From Vreelandella nigrificans (lineage in GTDB: Bacteria > Pseudomonadota > Gammaproteobacteria > Pseudomonadales > Halomonadaceae): a stretch of DNA of 35,768 nt. Location of the stretch: contig NZ_NWUX01000034.1 in the NCBI RefSeq assembly GCF_002374315.1, positions 1-35,768 of the forward strand, read 5' to 3'. Under the pieces are notes generated by a model, which saw nothing but the letters and a program-made list of their open reading frames with translations, did not search any database and had not been told where the DNA came from. Position numbers and translations under genes: made by a program. Shown here piece by piece: positions 25,005 through 32,174 of the stretch; position 1 is the first letter of the stretch, and the number at the start of each line of letters is the position of its first letter.

Positions 25005-25033
25005 AAAATAGCAGAGTTGAGGGTGCCTCTCAA
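25005..25033 (-). promoter_or_regulatory. Predicted sigma-70 promoter of the hemP-hmuRSTUV operon
   Basis: On the minus strand, TTGAGA (25033-25028) and TATTTT (25010-25005) are separated by exactly 17 bp. Transcription would start near 24998, inside the Fur box. Confidence 0.6.
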
Positions 25034-25048
25034 TAGGAGGTAAGCAGC

Positions 25049-25096
25049 TTGACTAAATCAAGAGCGCCGAAACCATCCAGGTTCGGCGCTTTTTGA
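25049..25096 (+). CDS. Possible 15-codon ORF running into a terminator hairpin
   Basis: A TTG codon at 25049 has a perfect AGGAGG 8 nt upstream and opens a 15-aa frame, MTKSRAPKPSRFGAF, that stops at 25094-25096 inside the T-run of the hairpin. Translation would disrupt the stem, a leader-peptide-like geometry. However, no plus-strand gene follows, and the window upstream is the Fur-controlled divergent promoter. Chance is a real alternative. Confidence 0.25.
   Translation: MTKSRAPKPSRFGAF
25063..25094. terminator. Rho-independent terminator-like hairpin
   Basis: AGCGCCGAA (25063-25071) pairs perfectly with TTCGGCGCT (25082-25090), followed on the plus strand by a run of five Ts (25090-25094). 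On the minus strand, 13 bp downstream of the DUF1127 gene, the stem is followed by the weaker CTTGATTT. It can end the DUF1127 transcript and would also stop any plus-strand transcript from the hemP promoter region. Confidence 0.75.
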
Positions 25097-25107
25097 CTTC
25101 AATCTTC

Positions 25108-25449
25108 TTATGCTTTGCCCAGCTGAGTATGGTGCTTTGCTTGCTGGGCTTCTAACGCGTGAATGGCATCAACCTTCAATGGAAGCTTGTTGGCCCAGAG
25201 AATATCTTCGCGGCAATGACCAATATCCCGCAGTACCTGATCGTCGTAGGCCAGCAGCGGTAGTATATGGCAGCGGAAAAGCCGTCGGCGCTGGTAGTGC
25301 CACCAAGCCATATCCAGTATACGGATTAGCCGCATTGAGGGCATGGCAGGCATGTAAAACTGCAGTTGTGGCGGCTTGGGCGGCGGCGCCAGTTGGCTCG
25401 CTTTTTTCCAGGCATGCTGTGCATGTTGTTTAGGGTTTTCGTACTTCAT
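25108..25449 (-). CDS. DUF1127 family protein
   Basis: The 113-aa product has a proline-rich N-terminal half and a C-terminal DUF1127 (YjiS-like) segment at about residues 55-95, with RRRLFRCHILPLLAYDDQVLRDIGHCREDI. The arginine-rich helix and LRDIG-x-R pattern are the family signature. Small DUF1127 proteins in alphaproteobacteria affect phosphate, carbon and RNA metabolism; longer ones like this are less studied. The ATG has GGAGG 6 nt upstream. It is divergent from a LysR regulator, a pairing seen in other gammaproteobacteria. Confidence 0.85.
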   Translation of the reverse strand: MKYENPKQHAQHAWKKASQLAPPPKPPQLQFYMPAMPSMRLIRILDMAWWHYQRRRLFRCHILPLLAYDDQVLRDIGHCREDILWANKLPLKVDAIHALEAQQAKHHTQLGKA

Positions 25450-25667
25450 CGCGCACCTCCATCTTCAAGCTCTCTTTTGTACAATCTCTTCTTCACATTC
25501 TGCTGTTCAGCAAACAGTGCTCAGGCACAGGCACAGGCTGGGCAGGGGAATCAGCGATTGATAAGTGGAGGGTCGCGACCTCATGTGAATAGCTTGGCGT
25601 GCTTCCTTGGATCAATCAAACGAAAAGATCTAAACTGAGCGTTAAGTTTTTCTGAAAGGTTGGCGCA

Positions 25668-26561
25668 ATGAATCAACTATCTACTGAGGCGCCCAGCCGG
25701 GCCGCCTTACCGCTGCTGGACAGTGAGGTGCTACGCACCTTTGTGACGATTGCGGAGAGTGGTAGCTTCACCCGTGCCTCTCAACAGCTATTTCGTACCC
25801 CTTCTGCATTAAGCATGCAGATCAAACGTTTGGAAGAAACCCTGGGGCAGACGCTGTTTGTACGCGAGGCGCGCTATGTGCGGCTTACCGCCGAAGGCGA
25901 AATGCTATTAGGCTATGGCCGACGGCTGCTTAAGCTTAATGCCGAAGCGGTTACGCAGTTTTTAGCCCCCACGATAGAAGGACGCGTGGGGTTGGGGATA
26001 ACGGATGATGTGGTGGGGCGGATTTTACCCAATGTGCTCGTCCAGTTTGCCCGCTCGCATCCGGCGGTGCAGGTGGATGTCGTGGTGGGACGCAGCGTAG
26101 AACTATTGGCAAAACTTGATGCGAGTGAGTTGGATTTAGCCCTGGTGATGGCCGCAGGGCCTGGTCAAGCTTCGCGTGGTGAAGTGGTGCATAGCGAGCC
26201 GCTGGTGTGGGCCGGTCGTGAGGGTGGGGTTGCTGTTCAGCGAACGCCTCTGCCGGTGACCTTGGCCCAACAGGGGTGTCCCTGGCGTAGAATTACGCTT
26301 AACGCGCTTGATCAAGCTGGTATTGCTTATCGAGTCGCTTATTCGTGCGACCATTGTGCCGGTCAGGAGGCTGCTATGCTGGCAGACCTAGCTATAACGG
26401 CTTTTCCGAAAAGCTTGATTCGCCCGCCGCTCAAACGTTTAAGCAACGATTTACTGCCGCCGCTAGGCGATTACCAAGTGGCACTGGTCAAGCGTGCTGG
26501 CAATGGTGATGCCAGCGAGGTGCTGGCGGAGCGGGTGGTAGAGGCGTTTCGGGAGGGGTAA
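25668..26561 (+). CDS. LysR family transcriptional regulator
   Basis: The 297-aa product has an N-terminal winged helix at about residues 18-77 (LRTFVTIAESGSFTRASQQLFRTPSALSMQIKRLEETLGQTLFVRE) and a LysR ligand domain. The ligand domain holds a CDHC motif near residue 228 in the second subdomain, an uncommon pair of cysteines that might sense redox or metal. GAAAGG lies 8 nt upstream of the ATG. It shares a 218-bp divergent promoter region with the DUF1127 gene, its most likely target. Confidence 0.92.
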   Translation: MNQLSTEAPSRAALPLLDSEVLRTFVTIAESGSFTRASQQLFRTPSALSMQIKRLEETLGQTLFVREARYVRLTAEGEMLLGYGRRLLKLNAEAVTQFLAPTIEGRVGLGITDDVVGRILPNVLVQFARSHPAVQVDVVVGRSVELLAKLDASELDLALVMAAGPGQASRGEVVHSEPLVWAGREGGVAVQRTPLPVTLAQQGCPWRRITLNALDQAGIAYRVAYSCDHCAGQEAAMLADLAITAFPKSLIRPPLKRLSNDLLPPLGDYQVALVKRAGNGDASEVLAERVVEAFREG

Positions 26562-26568
26562 GTAAATA

Positions 26569-26591
26569 GCCCTGCTCTTGCTTAGCAGGGC
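26569..26591. terminator. Hairpin after the LysR gene
   Basis: GCCCTGCT (26569-26576) pairs with AGCAGGGC (26584-26591) around a 7-nt loop, starting 8 bp after the LysR stop. No clear T-run follows (ATCGTAATAC). A second stem, ACGGCC (26671-26676) with GGCCGT (26685-26690), followed by TTTCTATT, lies in the same convergent gap and may be the actual stop signal. Confidence 0.45.
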
Positions 26592-26726
26592 ATCGTAATA
26601 CAAGCGTGAAAAGTGTCACGATGACTTAAAGTCACATTGAGAGATACAAGGGGCTGTTGGCGTTCCACTCACGGCCGTGTTGGTGGCCGTTTCTATTGGG
26701 GGCAGGCAGGAGGCGTGATGTTTTCG

Positions 26727-27488
26727 TTATAAATGTGGCGCTGAGCTTAATCCAGTGTCGTCTTCATAGGTAAGGTTTGTTTCCCAGCTTTCGCTACTAA
26801 CGGCAATGGCCTCCTGAATGCCTGCGCTATCACCTGCTTTGAAGGCTTTGTAGATAGCTTTATGATCTTTTAAGGCGGTTTCAGGTAGCGAGCGCATGGA
26901 GGTTTCCAGTGCAGCCTCAATCAGTTGCAGTAAGGTTTCGCCAACGCGAATCGTCATGGGGTTATGGGTACTGTGCAAAATGGCGCGATGAAAGGCGATA
27001 TCGTGCTGAGAGGTTTGTGCACCTGACCGGATTGCCTCTTCCATAGCGTCGATGCTCTGCTGAATGCGTTGATGATCTTCTTCCGTTGCGCTCTTCATTG
27101 CTTGAAGGGTATACGCCGGTTCAAACATAAGACGGAACTCCAGCACATCCCGTGTCATACCCCGCGCCAAGATCATTCCAAACGCCATTGGGTCCACTAG
27201 CGGCGTACCGGGTTCACGGCGAATCATGGTGCCTTGACCGCGTTTGACTTCCACAATGCCAATGGCTTGCAGCATCTTGATGGCTTCGCGCACGCTCGAT
27301 TTGCCAATCCCAAGGCTATGGGTCAATTCAGTTTCTGATGGCAAGTAATCTCCGGGCTTAAGGTCGCCGCGTATCAAGGCGCTCTTGATACGTTCAAGCA
27401 GTTGAAGTGCAACTGAGCTGCGTTCCAATGAATCTCCAAAAGAGAGTGTATTCGTCGAGGAAGTCTCGGGCTGGCGTTTCAAACTCAT
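26727..27488 (-). CDS. GntR family regulator, FadR-like FCD subfamily
   Basis: The product is about 253 aa. The N-terminal winged helix (about residues 28-90) includes PSETELTHSLGIGKSSVREAIKMLQAIGIVEVKRGQGT. The C-terminal FCD domain includes AFHRAILHSTHNPM and the DHKAIYKAFKAGD segment typical of the metal-binding site. The ATG at 27488 has GAGG 5 nt upstream; a TTG at 27530 would add 14 residues. It is divergent from the asparaginase-TRAP operon, and the overlapping palindromes in the gap (27640-27665) make it that operon's likely regulator. Confidence 0.92.
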   Translation of the reverse strand: MSLKRQPETSSTNTLSFGDSLERSSVALQLLERIKSALIRGDLKPGDYLPSETELTHSLGIGKSSVREAIKMLQAIGIVEVKRGQGTMIRREPGTPLVDPMAFGMILARGMTRDVLEFRLMFEPAYTLQAMKSATEEDHQRIQQSIDAMEEAIRSGAQTSQHDIAFHRAILHSTHNPMTIRVGETLLQLIEAALETSMRSLPETALKDHKAIYKAFKAGDSAGIQEAIAVSSESWETNLTYEDDTGLSSAPHL

Positions 27489-27639
27489 GAGGGCCTCGCG
27501 TTGCTTATCGGTGTTTGTGCATTCTATCAATCACGTAAGCCTAGCGGTTTAAGATACTCGACCGCATATACTTAAAATAAATATAGTTATTCTTTTTTGT
27601 TTGTTGCGTCGCCTTGCTAATGTCGTGTTGTTAGGTCTA

Positions 27640-27665
27640 GTCTGAAATCAGACATCTGATGTCTG
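27640..27665. promoter_or_regulatory. Overlapping palindromes, probable GntR operator
   Basis: GTCTGA-AA-TCAGAC (27640-27653) and CAGACATC-T-GATGTCTG (27649-27665) are both perfect inverted repeats and share the CAGAC block. They lie between the divergent GntR and asparaginase genes, 39 bp upstream of the asparaginase ATG. Three TCAGAC/TCTGA-type half-sites in a row fit two overlapping dimer sites. Confidence 0.65.
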
Positions 27666-27703
27666 CTGTTTGTATTGGCTAGACATAAAACATAGGAATC
27701 TGC

Positions 27704-28699
27704 ATGACCAAAAAGCACATCGTGGTCTTGACGACAGGCGGTACGATCGCCAGCAAGCCCAGCGATTCAGGGCGCAGCCAGTCAGGTGCATTAAGCGGTG
27801 AACAGTTACTTGATCAGGTGTCGCTGCCTAAGGGCGTCGAGGTCACGCTAGAGGTGATGTCGATCCTACAAAAACCTAGTAACGCCGTCACTCTCTCTGA
27901 TCTTGCTGAACTCTATCGTCACGGGCGAGAAGCATTAAACCGAGAAGATGTAGACGGACTGGTGATTACCCACGGCACCGATACGCTAGAAGAGACGGCT
28001 TACTTTCTATCGCTCACGCTGCCCGCTGATAAGCCTTGTGTAATCACTGGTTCTCAGCGGGCGCCTCACCAGCTGGGCACGGATGCCTTTAAAAATATCT
28101 GTGATGCCATTGTTGCGGCGACTAGTTCTCAACTGAGCCAGCTTGGCTGTGTAGTGGTATTTAACGAGTCACTCTTTGCCGCTCGCTATGCCCGTAAGGT
28201 GAGCAGCTTCCAGCTACATGGTTTTGATGCGCCTGGCGTCGGTTCGCTGGGTTATGTCGATGGACAGCGAGTAAAGCTTTATCACGTGGTAACAGAGATA
28301 GCGGTCCCCGTTAATGGATGGGATTTTCCGATACCTAGGGTTGATCTACTGCCTGCTTATTTGGATGCCTCTCCGATGCTGTTGAAAGCCTGCGTCGAGA
28401 GTGGGGCAAAGGCGGTGGTGATTGATGGTTTAGGGCGTGGTCATGTTCCACCTAGCTGGATGCCCCCGATAAGAGAGCTAATTAGTTCGGGCGTGCCTGT
28501 TGCGATAGTGAGTAGCTGCACCCAAGGGCCTGTGAATACCAGTTATGAATTTAGCGGCAGCCTAGCCGATTTAGCGTCGGCTGGGGTGCTAACGCTTAAC
28601 GATATCAGTGCACGTAAGGCAAGGCTTGCCCTTGCCTTGTTACTGAGTAGTACCCCGCGCGAAGCGCTGGGGGATGCGATGGAGCGCATTCTGGCATGA
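27704..28699 (+). CDS. Type I/II-like L-asparaginase (asparaginase/glutaminase family)
   Basis: The 331-aa product hydrolyses the side-chain amide of asparagine or a related compound. The nucleophile lies in TTGGTIAS (T14). The second catalytic pair is T92-D93 in THGTDTLEETA. A lysine in the ARYARKVSS segment is a candidate for the conserved catalytic lysine. There is no signal peptide, so the enzyme is cytoplasmic despite its resemblance to periplasmic type II enzymes. It is the first gene of a run with a TRAP importer, a RidA protein and an amidase, which points to a dedicated amide-containing substrate rather than general asparagine use. Confidence 0.92.
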   Translation: MTKKHIVVLTTGGTIASKPSDSGRSQSGALSGEQLLDQVSLPKGVEVTLEVMSILQKPSNAVTLSDLAELYRHGREALNREDVDGLVITHGTDTLEETAYFLSLTLPADKPCVITGSQRAPHQLGTDAFKNICDAIVAATSSQLSQLGCVVVFNESLFAARYARKVSSFQLHGFDAPGVGSLGYVDGQRVKLYHVVTEIAVPVNGWDFPIPRVDLLPAYLDASPMLLKACVESGAKAVVIDGLGRGHVPPSWMPPIRELISSGVPVAIVSSCTQGPVNTSYEFSGSLADLASAGVLTLNDISARKARLALALLLSSTPREALGDAMERILA

Positions 28700-28763
28700 G
28701 CAGTAAGTTGTTAAAAACTAAATAACTAATAAGCATTTATCATAACTACATAAGGTGCTGGAC

Positions 28764-29765
28764 ATGAAACTAACTCTGACGAAAGCCACTCTCTCCGCTG
28801 TTATCGCAGTTGCGTCTTTTGGCGCTGCTCAACTGCATGCAGCTGACTATACCTTCAGCTTTGCCCATGTGTTAATTGAAGAAACGCCTAACGGTCAAGC
28901 AGCACTGCGTTTTAAAGAAGAGGTAGAAGAGAAGTCTAACGGTCGGATTAAGATTAATGTATTGCCCGCCGCTCAGGTGGGTGGCGATGTTGAAATCATT
29001 GAGCAGATCCAAATGGGCTTGGTCGATATCGGTATTCCGCCTAGTGCCACTCTGGGCAACTTTGAGCCGCGCATGCAGATTTTGGATTTGCCGTTCTTAA
29101 TTGCCGATTACGATACTATGGTGGAAACCTTGGATGGTGAAGTAGGTCGCGAAATTCTCGATACCCTGAATGGCCATAACATGTACGGTGTCAATTTCTG
29201 GGGTGCGGGTTTCCGGCATATTTCGAACAATGATCGCCCGATTGAAACGCCCGAAGATATGGCTAATATCCGCATGCGTACCATGCAAGCGCCGATCATT
29301 ATTTCAACCTATCAAAACCTGGGCGCTAACGCGACTGCCATGGCATTTACCGAGGTGTACAACGGCCTTCAGCAGGGCGTGGTATCAGGTCAGGAAAATC
29401 CACTGGCCAATATCTACACTATGCGTTTCCACGAAGTACAGGATTACCTCTCGCTTACCAATCATGCTTACCACGCCTACGCAGCGGTCATAAACCAGGA
29501 TTCCTGGGACTCACTACCAGAAGACCTGCAAGCGGTCATGCTGGAAGCCTTTGATAACGGTCGTGACACGTCACGTGAGTTAACGCTGCAGGACGAAGCA
29601 ACCATTCTGGAAGCGATTCGAGATGAGATCGCTATCAACGAACTCACCCCCGAGCAGCGGCGAGCCTTTATTGAAGCCAGCATGCCAGTGCATGAAGAGT
29701 ATGAAAATGTCGTCACTACTGAACTGCTGCATAAGGTTTATGACGCGGTAGGTATTGAGTATTAA
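28764..29765 (+). CDS. dctP: TRAP transporter periplasmic binding protein (DctP family)
   Basis: The product is about 333 aa with a signal peptide cleaved near LHA-ADY. It then shows the DctP fold, including the signature GLVDIGIPPSATLGNF, an arginine in IRMRTMQAPI that normally clamps the ligand carboxylate, and GVVSGQENPLANI. It captures a carboxylated substrate for DctQM. The ATG at 28764 has AAGG 8 nt upstream and begins MKLTLTK; the GTG at 28755 is less likely. The ligand is unknown but must carry a carboxylate if the arginine acts as usual. Confidence 0.93.
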   Translation: MKLTLTKATLSAVIAVASFGAAQLHAADYTFSFAHVLIEETPNGQAALRFKEEVEEKSNGRIKINVLPAAQVGGDVEIIEQIQMGLVDIGIPPSATLGNFEPRMQILDLPFLIADYDTMVETLDGEVGREILDTLNGHNMYGVNFWGAGFRHISNNDRPIETPEDMANIRMRTMQAPIIISTYQNLGANATAMAFTEVYNGLQQGVVSGQENPLANIYTMRFHEVQDYLSLTNHAYHAYAAVINQDSWDSLPEDLQAVMLEAFDNGRDTSRELTLQDEATILEAIRDEIAINELTPEQRRAFIEASMPVHEEYENVVTTELLHKVYDAVGIEY

Positions 29766-29823
29766 GGCTAGGTTTCATAAACGAAACCGTTCTCTTCTGG
29801 CCCAGTAAGGGTGTAGATATCTC

Positions 29824-30345
29824 ATGTTCGAAGCGCTCAATAGATGTCTTGATCGCTTGGAAAGTGTGGCGATGGTCGTTTTCATGTCGATTGCGACCGT
29901 CCTCACCACCATCCAAGTCGTTTATCGCTACGGCTTTAGCGGTTCATTATTTTGGGCTGAAGAAGTCGTTATCTATTCCATTATTTGTATGAGTTTCATA
30001 GGAGCCAGTATGGGCGTTCGTCATGGCACCCATATTTCTGTGGATGTGCTGAATTCGATGGCTACACCCGCTATTAATCGCTGGCTACATTTAATCGCGG
30101 CGCTGATTGGCATAGTGTTCGCAGGGTTTATGACCTACTACGGCTTTGTTCTCTATTTTAATACGCTCGGCCGCGGACAGCTGACTGCCGCACTGCGCCT
30201 TCCGATGGCATGGTTTTATCTGCCTATCGGAATATCCGGTGTGTTGCTGGTCTTGCGCTATGTATGGGTGATCAGGGAAGTATGGAATAAGCCTCCGGTA
30301 AGTCTCTCCGAAGAGCTTGTGGCTGAGTCGGATAAGCTCGTTTAA
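29824..30345 (+). CDS. dctQ: TRAP transporter small permease (DctQ family)
   Basis: The 173-aa product has four membrane helices and the DctQ motif FWAEEVVIYSIICMSFIGASMGVRHGTHISVDVL. It is the small membrane subunit that holds DctM and DctP together. It follows dctP by 58 bp. Confidence 0.92.
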   Translation: MFEALNRCLDRLESVAMVVFMSIATVLTTIQVVYRYGFSGSLFWAEEVVIYSIICMSFIGASMGVRHGTHISVDVLNSMATPAINRWLHLIAALIGIVFAGFMTYYGFVLYFNTLGRGQLTAALRLPMAWFYLPIGISGVLLVLRYVWVIREVWNKPPVSLSEELVAESDKLV

Positions 30346-30361
30346 CTCCTGGGGAGCGACC

Positions 30362-31636
30362 ATGATTACTGCATTATTACCTATCTTTTTTGCCGTTCTG
30401 CTACTAGGGCTACCGATCTTTGCCTCACTTGCTTTGGCTGTATTTCTCGCCATTGAGTTTTTTGGCACCACTAATCCTGTGATCGTTCCAATGCGCATGT
30501 TTACCGGCATGAACAACTTCTCACTGATGGCGATTCCATTTTTTATTCTGGCTGCGGAGTTAATGCGTATTGGTGGCCTTTCAGATCGGCTGATCAATCT
30601 TGCTAAAGCGTTGGTTGGGTGGGTGCCCGGCGGCTTAGCTGCTGCTACTGTACTTTCATGCCTATTCTTTGGTGCCATTTCTGGGTCAAGCCCAGCCACG
30701 GTGGTGGCGATTGGCTCGATCATGTTCCCAGCGCTGGTAGCCGCTGGCTACGATAAACGCTTTGCCATTGGTTTGATTGCCACCGCAGGCACGCTAGGAC
30801 CCATTGTGCCACCGAGTATTGCCCTGATTATCTACGGTTCAGTCACCGGAACTTCTGTAGGTCGTCTATTTGCTGCGGGCTTATTACCGGCCATTGTGAT
30901 TGCCTCTATTTTGATCGCCTACTGCATTGTCTACAGCAGTATAAGAGGCTATGAGCGCTCATCTTTCCCTACGCTACGGGAAATTTTAGTGGCCTTTAAG
31001 TCTGCCGCTTGGGGGCTCGGCCTACCGGTGATTCTGTTAGGTGGCATCTATAGTGGCGTGTTTACCCCGACTGAGTCGGCAGCGGTAGCCTGCGTATATG
31101 GGCTGTTTGTTGGTATGGTGGTGTATCGAACCATCAATCTTAGGGAGTTGGCTGGAACATTAAGAAGTTCAGGGCTGATTTCCGCCACGCTACTGCTGAT
31201 AACTGCTGGCGCCTCGGCGTTTTCGTGGCTGCTTGCGATTACCGGCACTCCTAGCCAGTTGGCCGGACAGGTACTTTCATGGACGGATGACCCCTTCCAA
31301 GTGATGGCGCTGTTTAACGTGGTGATGATTGTTGCCGGCTTCTTCCTCGACAGTGCATCAGCGATTATTGTGCTCTCTCCGCTTCTGCAGCCTATTGCCG
31401 CCCAAGTAGGCGTTGACCCTGTTCACTTCGGCATCATTACGCTGATTAACTTCTCGGTAGGCATGATTACCCCGCCCGTTGGGCTGAATCTGTTTGTCGC
31501 TATGGCGATATCCAAAATGTCATTGCAGGAGGTGTTTAAGGCCTGTTTGCCGCTGATTGGCTTAATGTTGATAGCGCTAATTTTTATCACCTATGTACCG
31601 TGGCTAAGTACTTGGCTGCCCTCGCTGATCTATTAA
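30362..31636 (+). CDS. dctM: TRAP transporter large permease (DctM family)
   Basis: The product is about 424 aa with around twelve membrane helices. DctM motifs include FGAISGSSPATVVAIGSIMFPALVAAGYD and GTLGPIVPPSIALIIYG in the first half, and GMITPPVGLNLFVA near the end. It drives sodium-coupled uptake. The ATG at 30362 has GGGGAG 6 nt upstream and follows the dctQ stop by 16 bp; the longer frame starts inside dctQ. Confidence 0.94.
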   Translation: MITALLPIFFAVLLLGLPIFASLALAVFLAIEFFGTTNPVIVPMRMFTGMNNFSLMAIPFFILAAELMRIGGLSDRLINLAKALVGWVPGGLAAATVLSCLFFGAISGSSPATVVAIGSIMFPALVAAGYDKRFAIGLIATAGTLGPIVPPSIALIIYGSVTGTSVGRLFAAGLLPAIVIASILIAYCIVYSSIRGYERSSFPTLREILVAFKSAAWGLGLPVILLGGIYSGVFTPTESAAVACVYGLFVGMVVYRTINLRELAGTLRSSGLISATLLLITAGASAFSWLLAITGTPSQLAGQVLSWTDDPFQVMALFNVVMIVAGFFLDSASAIIVLSPLLQPIAAQVGVDPVHFGIITLINFSVGMITPPVGLNLFVAMAISKMSLQEVFKACLPLIGLMLIALIFITYVPWLSTWLPSLIY

Positions 31637-31679
31637 CAAGCGACACTCAAAATATGCTAACCATTAAGGATAACGATTA

Positions 31680-32147
31680 ATGAGCAAAACAATTCAACAA
31701 GCTGTTGCTGAGCAGGGTCTTATAATGCCCTCCATTCCTAAACCACGCGGTATGTTTTTACCCTGGTCTCAGTTGGGTAATCAGCTATTCCTAGCGGGTC
31801 AGATTTGTGAGCGTGGCGGTGATGTTCTTTATTCCGGCAAGGTGGGGGAGGAGTTTGATCTTGAAACCGGAAAGCTGGCTGCGCAGGCCTGTGCCTTGAA
31901 CCTCTTGGCATCACTTAGCGACGCTGTCGATGGTGATTTCTCTCGGGTGGTACGCTGCGTGCGCATGAACGGCTTTGTCAATGTAGCGCCGGGGTTTCAT
32001 GACGTACCGTTAGTGATTAATGGCGCCTCTGAGCTATTTGTCGCTCTCTTTGGCGATGCGGGACGCCACGCCAGAACCGCCATTGGGGTTGCGACACTGC
32101 CGGGCAATGCTGCGGTTGAAGTCGAAGCTATTTTTGAAGTGCGTTAA
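31680..32147 (+). CDS. RidA/YjgF-family protein
   Basis: The 155-aa product belongs to the Rid superfamily, longer than E. coli RidA (128 aa) and of the subgroup with the opening LIMPSIPKPRGMFLPWSQLGNQLFLAGQI and the ending ARTAIGVATLPGNAAVEVEAIFEV. The arginine in GRHARTAIG corresponds to the residue that binds the substrate carboxylate in deaminating members. Rid proteins hydrolyse reactive enamines and imines or act in specific catabolic steps. Its place between a TRAP importer and an amidase suggests an imine intermediate in the same pathway. The start has AAGGA upstream. Confidence 0.88.
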   Translation: MSKTIQQAVAEQGLIMPSIPKPRGMFLPWSQLGNQLFLAGQICERGGDVLYSGKVGEEFDLETGKLAAQACALNLLASLSDAVDGDFSRVVRCVRMNGFVNVAPGFHDVPLVINGASELFVALFGDAGRHARTAIGVATLPGNAAVEVEAIFEVR

Positions 32148-32174
32148 TTACCGGCTGGAGGAGGTGCGTGAGCC

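Noticed and set aside
30091..30723. Long open frame of 210 codons on the minus strand across dctQ and dctM
   Set aside because: It lies antisense to two well-supported TRAP genes, has no recognisable domain and no ribosome site, and is explained by codon bias of the real genes.
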